From an uncultured Xylophilus sp. (GTDB taxonomy: Bacteria > Pseudomonadota > Gammaproteobacteria > Burkholderiales > Burkholderiaceae_C), in assembly GCA_913776965.1 (NCBI GenBank), contig CAJYQL010000063.1, positions 51,643-115,642 on the forward strand: a stretch of 64,000 bases of DNA, in the 5' to 3' direction. A program made the translations under genes and the position numbers. Below are positions 38,188 through 48,706 of this stretch, one piece after another. Position 1 is the first letter of the stretch; each line of letters begins with the position of its first letter. The notes below the pieces were generated by a model, which searched no databases, was not told the DNA's origin, and saw nothing but the letters and a program-made list of their open reading frames with translations.

Positions 38188-40733
38188 TGTCCAGCCCGAC
38201 CACCGTTTCCGCCGACCTGGCCGCTCCGCAGGCCGCAGCCCCGGACGCCGCGTTCGACCGCCGCGTCGATGCCGCCTGCGCCGAGGCCTGCCGCGCCATC
38301 GCGCCGGCCTGGCCGCTGGACCAGGCGATCGCCGTCAACCCGCACTGGCAGCGCATCGGCCTCGGCGTGCGGCAGGTGGCGGCGCGCATGGCGGTGCTCG
38401 GCGCCATCGCGGTGTTTCCGCCGCGCGCGCTGATCCGCCAGCACTGGGCTTCGGGCCGGATCACGCCCGCCGACCTGGAGACCGCGCTGGCGCAGTGCCC
38501 CGCCGCACGGGCGGCCGGGCTGGATGCTGACAGTGCCGTCGCCGCCCTGGCGCAGCCGCTGGCGCTGCACCGGCTGCCCCTCTTGATCGACGTGCTGGAC
38601 GAGCCGTCGCAGGACGGCGGCCGGCTGTCGTGGCGCCAGGCCGTCACCCACCAGGTGAGCCAGGTGTGCGCCGCGTATTTCGATGTTCACCAGGCCGACT
38701 GGCAGCCCGACCGGGGCAGCGGCCTCTATGCCTTCTGGCGCGACACCCTGACGCACGACCACGGCATCGGCGTGCTGATGGGCCTGCCGGACATCGACCG
38801 CAGCATCGCGGCCCTGCCGGCCACCCGGGCGGATGCCGAACGCTGGGTGATGCGGCGCCTGGGCCTGCCGGCCACCGCCTGGGCCGACTACCTGGAAGCG
38901 GTGCTGCTGACCGTCAACGGCTGGGCCTCCTGGTGCGCCTGGCGCGGCTGGACCGCGCGGCTGCAGGGCGCCCAGGACCCGCACCTGCGCGACCTGCTGG
39001 CGATCCGGCTGGCCTGGGGCGCGATCCTGCTGGACGGCCGCGGCGGCATGTCGGCCGCCCGCGCCTTCGCGGAACTGAAGGTCGAATGGGACCGCGCCCC
39101 GGCCCTGCTGCGGCACGCCGAGGACGTGCTGCGCGTCGACGAGCTCTGGCAGGCGGCGCTGGAGGTGGGCTACCAGCGCACGCTGGCGCGGCAGCTCGCG
39201 GCCCGGCCGGTGCCGGCAACGGCCGCCGCGGCTGGCGCGCCGGCGCTGGAGGCGCAGGCCGCCTTCTGCATCGACGTGCGCAGCGAGCGGGTCCGCCGTG
39301 CGCTGGAAGCGGCATCGCCTGCGGTCCGGACGATCGGCTGCGCCGGTTTCTTCGGCCTGCCGGCGGCCTATACCCCGCTCGCCACACCGGCGCGCCGGCC
39401 GCAGCTGCCCGGGCTGCTCGCGCCGGCGCTGGAGGTGATCGACCGGGTGGCGCCCACCGCCGCCGACGCCGGCCCGCCGGGCGACGTGCTGCAGTCCGCC
39501 GCACGCGCCGACCGGCTGCAGCGCTTCGCGCAGACCGAGCGCTGGAACTCCGCCACCCGCTGGCCGAACGCGGCCTTTTCGTCGGTCGAGGCCATCGGCG
39601 CCGGCTACCTGGGCCGGCTGATGCAGTGGCTGCGGCCCGCGCCCGCGGCGCGCCACACGACCGACGGCGCCGGCCTGGCGCCGCGCTACCGCGCCGTCAC
39701 CCGGCCGGTCATCGCCGGGCTGGTCCCGGCCGCCCGCGTGGACCTGGCGGAGCAGGTGCTGCGGTCGATGGGCCTGGCGCGCGACATGGCACCGCTGCTG
39801 CTGCTCGTCGGCCACGGCAGCCAGAGCGCCAACAACGCCCAGGCCTCCGCGCTCGACTGCGGCGCCTGCTGCGGGCAGACCGGCGAGGTCAACACCCGCG
39901 CGCTGGCTTGGCTGTTCAACGATCCCGAGGTGCAGGCCGGCCTGCGCGCGCGCGGCATCGCGCTGCCCGACGGCTGGGCCTGCGTCGCGGCACTGCACAA
40001 CACCACCACCGACGAGATCGAGGGCTTCGACCTCGACCTGCTGGCGCCCGCGGCCCGTGCGTGCTGGGAACGCCTGCAGCCGACGTTCGCCGATGCCGGT
40101 GACCGGGTCCGCCGCGAACGCGCGCCGTCGCTCGGGCTGGATGCCGCCGCACCGCCCGCGGCGCTGCACGACCGCCTGCGGCGCCGCGCTGCCGACGGTG
40201 CGCAGACCCGGCCCGAATGGGGCTTGGCGAACAACGCGGCCTTCCTCATCGCGCCGCGCGAACGCAGCCGGGCCGCGATGCTCGACGGCCGCGTGTTCCT
40301 GCACGACTACGACGCCGCGACCGACGCCGACGGCCGGCTGCTCGAGGCGCTGATGACCGCGCCGATGCTGGTCACGCACTGGATCAACTGGCAGTACCAC
40401 GCCTCCACCTGCGACCCGGTCCGCTACGGCAGCGGCAACAAGCTGCTGCACAACGTGGTGGGCGGCCGCATCGGCGTGTTCGAAGGCAACGGCGGCGATC
40501 TGCGCATCGGGCTGGCGCGCCAGTCCCTGCACGACGGCGACCGCTGGCGCCATGAGCCGCTGCGGCTGACCGTGGTGATCGACGCGCCGGCGACCGCGAT
40601 CGCCGCTGTGCTCGAGCGCCATGACGCCGTGCGCCAGCTGGTGGAGAACGGCTGGCTGCACCTGTGGCGCTTCGCGGAAGACGGCGGCCTGGTGCGCTAT
40701 GCGGAGGGGGGCTGGCTGCCGGTGCCGGGCTGA
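38187..40733 (+). CDS. dabA: DabA-type inorganic carbon capture subunit (DUF2309)
   Basis: An 848-aa soluble, zinc-dependent carbonic-anhydrase-like protein (UPF0753/DUF2309). The ligand set of characterised DabA is conserved, with the same spacing: Cys361 and Asp363 (FCIDVRSER), His543 (GHGSQSANN) and Cys558 (ALDCGACCG). With DabB it hydrates CO2 in one direction, driven by proton flow, and accumulates bicarbonate. No Rubisco or carboxysome genes are in the window. The gene overlaps dabB by one base. Confidence 0.94.
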   Translation: MSSPTTVSADLAAPQAAAPDAAFDRRVDAACAEACRAIAPAWPLDQAIAVNPHWQRIGLGVRQVAARMAVLGAIAVFPPRALIRQHWASGRITPADLETALAQCPAARAAGLDADSAVAALAQPLALHRLPLLIDVLDEPSQDGGRLSWRQAVTHQVSQVCAAYFDVHQADWQPDRGSGLYAFWRDTLTHDHGIGVLMGLPDIDRSIAALPATRADAERWVMRRLGLPATAWADYLEAVLLTVNGWASWCAWRGWTARLQGAQDPHLRDLLAIRLAWGAILLDGRGGMSAARAFAELKVEWDRAPALLRHAEDVLRVDELWQAALEVGYQRTLARQLAARPVPATAAAAGAPALEAQAAFCIDVRSERVRRALEAASPAVRTIGCAGFFGLPAAYTPLATPARRPQLPGLLAPALEVIDRVAPTAADAGPPGDVLQSAARADRLQRFAQTERWNSATRWPNAAFSSVEAIGAGYLGRLMQWLRPAPAARHTTDGAGLAPRYRAVTRPVIAGLVPAARVDLAEQVLRSMGLARDMAPLLLLVGHGSQSANNAQASALDCGACCGQTGEVNTRALAWLFNDPEVQAGLRARGIALPDGWACVAALHNTTTDEIEGFDLDLLAPAARACWERLQPTFADAGDRVRRERAPSLGLDAAAPPAALHDRLRRRAADGAQTRPEWGLANNAAFLIAPRERSRAAMLDGRVFLHDYDAATDADGRLLEALMTAPMLVTHWINWQYHASTCDPVRYGSGNKLLHNVVGGRIGVFEGNGGDLRIGLARQSLHDGDRWRHEPLRLTVVIDAPATAIAAVLERHDAVRQLVENGWLHLWRFAEDGGLVRYAEGGWLPVPG

Positions 40734-40749
40734 TCCGGTTCGACAGCGG

Positions 40750-43702
<2,953 letters not shown>

Positions 43703-43730
43703 TCCCGACCCGGACGAAAGAAGCATTCCC

Positions 43731-45305
43731 ATGAAAAAACTGCTTGCCTCCCTCGTGCTCGGCGCAAGCCTGGTCGCCGGTGCGACCTTCGCCGTCGCAC
43801 AGACACCCGCGGCCCCCGCCGCGGAAGCCGCACAGCCGGCCGCGGCACCTGCCGCACCCGCCGCCGTGGTCGTGGTGACCCCGGCCGCGCCCGACGCATC
43901 GCTGGCCAACGCCACGGCCGCCAGCGCCGCGGCAGCCGCACCGGCCGAAGCGCCCGCCGCCGCACCGGTCGTGCCCAACAAGGGCGATACCGGCTGGATG
44001 ATGGTCGCCACGCTGCTGGTGCTGATGATGGTCGTGCCGGGCCTGGCGCTGTTCTACGGCGGTCTGGTCCGCAGCAAGAACATGCTGTCGGTGCTGATGC
44101 AGGTGATGGTCACGTTCTCGCTGATCGTCGTGCTGTGGTTCATCTACGGCTACAGCCTCGCGTTCACCGCGGGCAACGCCTTCATCGGCGGTTTCGACCG
44201 CTTCTTCATGAGCGGCATCTGGGACAACGCGGCCGGCACCTTCGCCAACGGCGCGACCTTCAGCAAGGGCGTGGTCATCCCCGAGATCGTCTTCGCGGCG
44301 TTCCAGGCGACCTTCGCCGGCATCACCTGCGCGCTGATCGTCGGCTCCTTCGCCGAGCGCATCAAGTTCTCGGCCGTGCTCGCCTTCATGGTGCTGTGGT
44401 TCACCTTCAGCTACCTGCCGCTCGCCCACATGGTGTGGTTCTGGGCCGGCCCGGATGCCTACACGGCGGCCGACCAGGTCGATGCGCTGAACGCCACCGC
44501 CGGCTTGATCTGGCAGTGGGGCGCGCTGGACTTCGCCGGCGGCACCGTGGTGCACATCAATGCCGCGATCGCCGGCCTGGTGGGTGCCTTCGTGGTCGGC
44601 AAGCGCGTCGGCTACGGCAAGGAAGCCCTGACGCCGCACAGCCTGACGCTCACGATGGTCGGCGCCTCGCTGCTGTGGGTGGGCTGGTTCGGCTTCAACG
44701 CCGGCTCCGCGCTGGAAGCCAACGGCACCGCCGCCCTGGCCTTCGTCAACACCATGCTCGCCACCTCGGCCGCCGTACTGACCTGGTGCCTCGGCGAAGC
44801 GATGCTGCGCGGCAAGGCCTCGATGCTGGGCGCCGCCTCCGGTGCCGTCGCCGGCCTGGTGGCCATCACCCCGGCTGCTGGCAACGTCGGCATCGGCGGT
44901 GGTCTGGTGATCGGCCTGATCGCAGGTTTCGCCGGCCTCTGGGGCGTGACCGGCCTGAAGAAGATGCTGGGCGCCGACGACTCGCTCGACGTGTTCGGCG
45001 TGCACGGTGTCTGCGGCATCCTGGGTGCGATCCTGACCGGCGTGTTTAACTCGCCGTCGCTCGGCGGCCCCGGCTATGTCGCGAACTGGGTCACGGTCAC
45101 CGTGATCACCGGCGCCGAGTACTCGATCGCCGCCCAGGTCTGGACCCAGTTGAAGGGCGTGCTGCTGACCGTGGTGTGGTCGGGCGTCGTGTCCTTCATC
45201 GCCTACAAGATCGTCGACATGACGATCGGCCTGCGGGTGTCGGAAGAAGCCGAGCGCGAAGGCTTGGACATCACCTCGCACGGCGAGACCGCGTACAACC
45301 GCTGA
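43731..45305 (+). CDS. amtB: Ammonium transporter AmtB
   Basis: A 524-aa ammonium channel. A cleavable signal peptide (about 1-23) and an Ala/Pro-rich linker of about 60 residues precede the channel domain (from about 85), which starts TGWMMVATLLVLMMVVPGLALFYGG (quoted only in part) and carries the twin-histidine positions in LPLAHMVWFW and GGTVVHINAAIAGL. A long linker before the first helix is common in proteobacterial AmtB, but it is lengthy here. Ends 50 bp before a strong terminator. Confidence 0.97.
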   Translation: MKKLLASLVLGASLVAGATFAVAQTPAAPAAEAAQPAAAPAAPAAVVVVTPAAPDASLANATAASAAAAAPAEAPAAAPVVPNKGDTGWMMVATLLVLMMVVPGLALFYGGLVRSKNMLSVLMQVMVTFSLIVVLWFIYGYSLAFTAGNAFIGGFDRFFMSGIWDNAAGTFANGATFSKGVVIPEIVFAAFQATFAGITCALIVGSFAERIKFSAVLAFMVLWFTFSYLPLAHMVWFWAGPDAYTAADQVDALNATAGLIWQWGALDFAGGTVVHINAAIAGLVGAFVVGKRVGYGKEALTPHSLTLTMVGASLLWVGWFGFNAGSALEANGTAALAFVNTMLATSAAVLTWCLGEAMLRGKASMLGAASGAVAGLVAITPAAGNVGIGGGLVIGLIAGFAGLWGVTGLKKMLGADDSLDVFGVHGVCGILGAILTGVFNSPSLGGPGYVANWVTVTVITGAEYSIAAQVWTQLKGVLLTVVWSGVVSFIAYKIVDMTIGLRVSEEAEREGLDITSHGETAYNR

Positions 45306-45354
45306 TCCCCGGAGGGCCGGCCCGGCTGCCGCCGGTGCCGGGACCCCGCTGCAC

Positions 45355-45381
45355 AAGGGCCTGCTGTCGCAGGCCCTTTTT
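45355..45381 (+). terminator. Rho-independent terminator of glnK-amtB
   Basis: AAGGGCCTGC (45355-45364), loop TGTC, GCAGGCCCTT (45369-45378) and a T run: a classic strong intrinsic terminator 50 bp after amtB. Confidence 0.92.
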
Positions 45382-45407
45382 CGTGCGCGTCGGCGCAGGG
45401 TTGCTGA

Positions 45408-45424
45408 CTGGCACGCGCCTTGCG
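45408..45424 (+). promoter_or_regulatory. Second sigma-54 promoter, downstream of amtB
   Basis: CTGGCACGCGCCTTGCG has GG (45410-45411) and GC (45422-45423) ten bases apart and is close to the full consensus (TGGCACG-N4-TTGC), better than the one ahead of glnK. It points towards the candidate small RNA and the SMP-30 gene, with a predicted start near 45435. A perfect dyad, TGCGC-GTCG-GCGCA (45384-45397), lies just upstream. Confidence 0.8.
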
Positions 45425-45434
45425 AGAAGTGCAG

Positions 45435-45503
45435 CGCTGCAACCCGTTTGTGGCGTGAGTCTCCTTTGGATGTTGGGCCCGCTGTCAGGCGGGCCCTTTT
45501 TTT
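45435..45503 (+). ncRNA. Candidate nitrogen-regulated small RNA (or attenuated leader)
   Basis: Between the sigma-54 promoter and a strong terminator lies a transcript of about 65-70 nt. It contains TCTCCTTT (45460-45467), complementary to AAAGGAGA ribosome-binding sites, in a stretch that is not part of the terminator stem, and it ends in seven T residues, which suits Hfq or ProQ binding. No credible peptide is encoded. It could also be the 5' leader of the SMP-30 gene, whose ATG is 26 bases after the terminator. I know of no described RNA at this locus, and it has not been tested. Confidence 0.6.
45475..45503 (+). terminator. Rho-independent terminator of the candidate sRNA
   Basis: GGGCCCGC (45475-45482), TGTCAG loop, GCGGGCCC (45489-45496) and seven Ts: a very strong terminator, only 26 bp before the next start codon. 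Confidence 0.92.
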
Positions 45504-45528
45504 GGTGCATGCGCCGCCACAATGCGCC

Positions 45529-46539
45529 ATGGCCGTTTCCGATCCGCACTCCTCCACCCCCCCTGAGGTGCCCGCTGATTCCGACCGGGCTGCACCTGCC
45601 GCCGACCCGGCCGACGCCGGGTGGCAGACCGTCACGCCGGAGCCCAGCCTGCTCGGCGAGTCGCCGTTCTGGCATCCGCACGAGCGGCTGCTCTACTGGG
45701 TGGACATCGCCCGCCGCCAGCTGGTGCGCGCCGACCCCTCCACGCACCAGCGCGAAACCTGGAATGTGCCGAGCGAGCCCGGCTGCATCGCACCGGTGGA
45801 ATGTGGCGGTCTGGCCATCGCGCTGCGCGACGGGCTGTATCGTGCCCGCACCTGGGGCGGCGCGTTGGAGCCGCTGGTGCGTTTTCCGCAGCACGGCAGC
45901 ACCATCCGCTTCAACGACGGCAAGTGCGACACCGCCGGCCGCTTCTGGGCCGGCACCGTGTACGAACCGCGCGACCAGCGCCGTGCCGTGCTATGGTGCA
46001 TCGACATGCGCAGCGGCAAACCCGAGGTGACGCTGAAGGCGCAGAACGCGACCACGGCCAACGGCGTCGCCTGGAGCGCCGACGACCGCACCGCCTGGTG
46101 GTCGGACACGCCCGCCCACGTCATCCACGCCTGGGACTACGAAGCCGGCCCCGCGGTGCTGCGCCGCCACCGGGTGTTCCACCGGTTCGATCCCAAACCC
46201 GCGGGCTGGACCCCCGGCCTGCCGGACAACGGCGGCTACCGCGGCCGGCCCGACGGCGCCTCGGTCGACAGCGCCGGCATCTACCACTGCGCGATGTTCG
46301 AGGGCGGCCGGCTGCAGCGCTTCGCCGCCGACGGCACCCCGGCCGGGGAGATCGCGCTGCCGGTCGCCTGCCCGACCATGCCCTGCTTCGGCGGCGAGGA
46401 CCTGCGCACGCTGTTCGTCACCACCAGCCGGGAGAAGCGGCCCGCCGAGGAACTGACCCGCACGCCGCTGGCCGGTTGCACTTTGGCGCGGCGGGTGGAG
46501 GTGCCCGGTCTGCCGGTCAATTTCTTCAGGATCGGGTAG
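45529..46539 (+). CDS. SMP-30/gluconolactonase-type sugar lactonase
   Basis: A 336-aa six-bladed beta-propeller hydrolase. The predicted metal ligands are in LLGESPFWH (Glu), TTANGVAWS (Asn) and GRPDGASVDSAG (Asp), as in SMP-30/LRE-like sugar lactonases. The N-terminal 30 residues are an Ala/Pro-rich extension. It lacks a Shine-Dalgarno sequence and lies directly after an intrinsic terminator, so its transcription either starts within the short gap, relies on read-through of the nitrogen-controlled transcript, or uses another start. No sugar operon surrounds it. Confidence 0.88.
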   Translation: MAVSDPHSSTPPEVPADSDRAAPAADPADAGWQTVTPEPSLLGESPFWHPHERLLYWVDIARRQLVRADPSTHQRETWNVPSEPGCIAPVECGGLAIALRDGLYRARTWGGALEPLVRFPQHGSTIRFNDGKCDTAGRFWAGTVYEPRDQRRAVLWCIDMRSGKPEVTLKAQNATTANGVAWSADDRTAWWSDTPAHVIHAWDYEAGPAVLRRHRVFHRFDPKPAGWTPGLPDNGGYRGRPDGASVDSAGIYHCAMFEGGRLQRFAADGTPAGEIALPVACPTMPCFGGEDLRTLFVTTSREKRPAEELTRTPLAGCTLARRVEVPGLPVNFFRIG

Positions 46540-46636
46540 GCGCGCGGCCCGGGCGGAAAAATCCGCGGGTCGCGCCGCCGAAAAATTCAGCCCGCGGGGC
46601 CTTCGCCGAACGGCGCGCCGGGCCTACCATCGTCCG

Positions 46637-47794
46637 ATGACCGAGGCCCTGCGACAGATCACCGACCGCGTGCGCGCGGCCGCCGCCGACGGCACGCCGC
46701 TCGCCTTGCGCGGCGGCGGCACCAAGGACTTCTACGGCGAGCCCGCCCGCGGCGCGCCGCTCGACCTGCGGCCGCTGGCCGGCATCGTCGATTACGAGCC
46801 GAGCGAGCTGGTCGTCACGGTGCAGGCCGGCACCCCGCTGGACGAACTGGAGGCGGTGCTCGCCGAGCGCGGCCAGTGCCTGCCCTTCGAGCCGCCGCAT
46901 TTCGGCACCGGCGGCGCGCGCGCCACCGTGGGCGGCATGGTCGCGGCCGGGCTGTCGGGGCCGTCGCGGGCGCGCAGCGGGGCGGTGCGCGACTACGTGC
47001 TCGGCGCCCACCTGCTCAACGGCCGGGCCGAGCTGCTGCAGTTCGGCGGTACGGTGATGAAGAACGTGGCGGGCTACGACGTGTCGCGGCTGCTGGCCGG
47101 CTCGCTCGGAACCCTGGGCGTGATCACGCAGGTGAGCCTCAAGGTGCTGCCGGTCGCGCCGGCGGAAGCGACCCTGCGTTTCACCTGCAGCCAGGCCGAC
47201 GCGCTGGCGCTGCTGCACGGCTGGGGCGGCCAGCCGCTGCCGCTGGACGCGAGTTGCTGGGTGCAGGAAGACCCGGCCGACGCCGCCAGCGGCACGCTCT
47301 ACCTGCGGCTGCGCGGCGCGGTGGCCGCGGTCGAGGCAGCCTGTGCCCGCCTGGGCGGTACCCGGGTCGATGCCGCACCCGAGGACCGCGCGCGGGTCGC
47401 TGCCGACTGGACGGCCTGCCGCGACCAGCGCCTGCCCTGGTTCGCCGACCGTCCCGCCGGCCGCGACCTGTGGCGCCTCTCGGTGCCGCAGACCGCGCCG
47501 GTGCTGCCGCTGCCGGCCGACCGGTTCGGGGCGCCGCTGGTCGAGTGGCACGGCGGCCAGCGCTGGGTGCAGGCGCCGGCCGGCGACGCCGCGGCCGCGC
47601 AGGCGCTGCGCCAGGTCGCCCGCGAGGTCGGCGGCCATGCTACGCTTTTCATAGCTGCTGGCGCAGGCGGGACGGGCGCAGAAGCCCGATTCGATGCACT
47701 TTCTGCGCCGCTGGAGGCGATCCACCGCCGGCTCAAGACCGCGTTCGATCCGGCCGGCATCTTCAACCCCGGACGGCTGGTCCCCGGCCTCTGA
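46637..47794 (+). CDS. glcE: Glycolate oxidase FAD-binding subunit GlcE
   Basis: A 385-aa subunit of glycolate dehydrogenase. It has the FAD-binding PCMH fold without the usual covalent motif: ALRGGGTKDFYG, TGGARATVGGMVAAGLSGPSR, GGTVMKNVAGYDVSRL and the C-terminal DPAGIFNPGRL. Residues about 335-352 (TLFIAAGAGGTGAEARF) replace the shorter loop of relatives and are encoded by an inverted copy of the intergenic repeat. It is separated from glcF by a DUF1275 gene, and no glcD lies upstream. Confidence 0.93.
   Translation: MTEALRQITDRVRAAAADGTPLALRGGGTKDFYGEPARGAPLDLRPLAGIVDYEPSELVVTVQAGTPLDELEAVLAERGQCLPFEPPHFGTGGARATVGGMVAAGLSGPSRARSGAVRDYVLGAHLLNGRAELLQFGGTVMKNVAGYDVSRLLAGSLGTLGVITQVSLKVLPVAPAEATLRFTCSQADALALLHGWGGQPLPLDASCWVQEDPADAASGTLYLRLRGAVAAVEAACARLGGTRVDAAPEDRARVAADWTACRDQRLPWFADRPAGRDLWRLSVPQTAPVLPLPADRFGAPLVEWHGGQRWVQAPAGDAAAAQALRQVAREVGGHATLFIAAGAGGTGAEARFDALSAPLEAIHRRLKTAFDPAGIFNPGRLVPGL
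47639..47690. repeat. Comamonadaceae-type repeat, inverted, within glcE
   Basis: GCTACGCTTTTCATAGCTGC, then a GCGCAGGCGGGACGGGCGCAG stem region (shown in part) and AAGCCCGATT are the reverse complement of the element at 9268 and 23508. It is in frame inside the coding sequence, unlike the other copies. Confidence 0.6.
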
Positions 47795-47830
47795 CCGGCG
47801 GCGGCCCGTTTCCTGCCTGCGCCGTCCGCC

Positions 47831-48625
47831 ATGCGCCGCCTGCTGCACATCGCCGACCGCCACCGCACGCCGTCGACCACGCGGCTGATGGGCTACCTGC
47901 TGGCGTTTCATGCCGGCGCGATCAATGCGGGCGGCGTTCTGGTGGTGCACATGTACACCTCCCACATGACCGGCTTCGCCTCGCAGGTCGCCGACAGCCT
48001 GGTGCTCGGCCGCGGCACGCTGCTGCTCGGCGCGCTCGGCGCGATCCTGTCGTTCCTGGCGGGTGCGGCGAGCACCGCGGTGATCGTGCACTGGGGCCGG
48101 CAGCACCGGCTGCGCAGCGCCTATGCGCTGCCGCTGATCCTCGAAGCCGGGCTGCTGCTGCCGTTCGGCCTGATGGGCGCGATCACCCTGACCTGGAGCA
48201 CGCCGTTCGCGGTGCCGCTCACCGTGCTGCTCCTGTCCTTCATCATGGGCCTGCAGAACGCGGTCGGCAGCCAGGCCTCGGGCGGCCGCATCCGCACCAC
48301 CCACATGACCGGCAACGTGACCGATCTCGGCATCGAGCTCGGCCGGCTGCTGTACCGCAACCGCAGCGGCCTGCCGTCCGACGAGCGGGTACAGGCCAAC
48401 CGGTCGCGCATGCGGCTCTACGCCGGGCTGCTCGGCATGTTCGTCGCGGGCGGGCTGTTCGGCGCCGCCGGCTTCAAGCATGTCGGCTTCCTCTGGGTGG
48501 TGCCGATGGCGGCCCTGCTGCTGACGCTGGCGCTGCCGCCGCTGCTGCGCGACGTGCGGCGCTCGCACCACCTGCAGGCACTGCTGCGCCGGCCGTGGGA
48601 GCGCCTGCGCGCCCAGCGCCCCTGA
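47831..48625 (+). CDS. DUF1275/YoaK-family membrane protein
   Basis: A 264-aa inner-membrane protein with six to seven helices. The family blocks are FHAGAINAGGVLVVHMYTSH and MTGFASQVADSL at the start, and GLQNAVGSQASGG-RIRTTHMTGNVTDLG in the middle. The family is uncharacterised. Its insertion between glcE and glcF, 36 bp after one and 81 bp before the other on the same strand, is odd and may reflect a chance insertion or a role in glycolate uptake. Confidence 0.85.
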   Translation: MRRLLHIADRHRTPSTTRLMGYLLAFHAGAINAGGVLVVHMYTSHMTGFASQVADSLVLGRGTLLLGALGAILSFLAGAASTAVIVHWGRQHRLRSAYALPLILEAGLLLPFGLMGAITLTWSTPFAVPLTVLLLSFIMGLQNAVGSQASGGRIRTTHMTGNVTDLGIELGRLLYRNRSGLPSDERVQANRSRMRLYAGLLGMFVAGGLFGAAGFKHVGFLWVVPMAALLLTLALPPLLRDVRRSHHLQALLRRPWERLRAQRP

Positions 48626-48706
48626 TTGGCCACCCGCCTGCCGCCGATAGCCCCTTTCCCGACGCATACCGCCCGACGCACAACGCCCCGACGAGACGAC
48701 GCCCCG

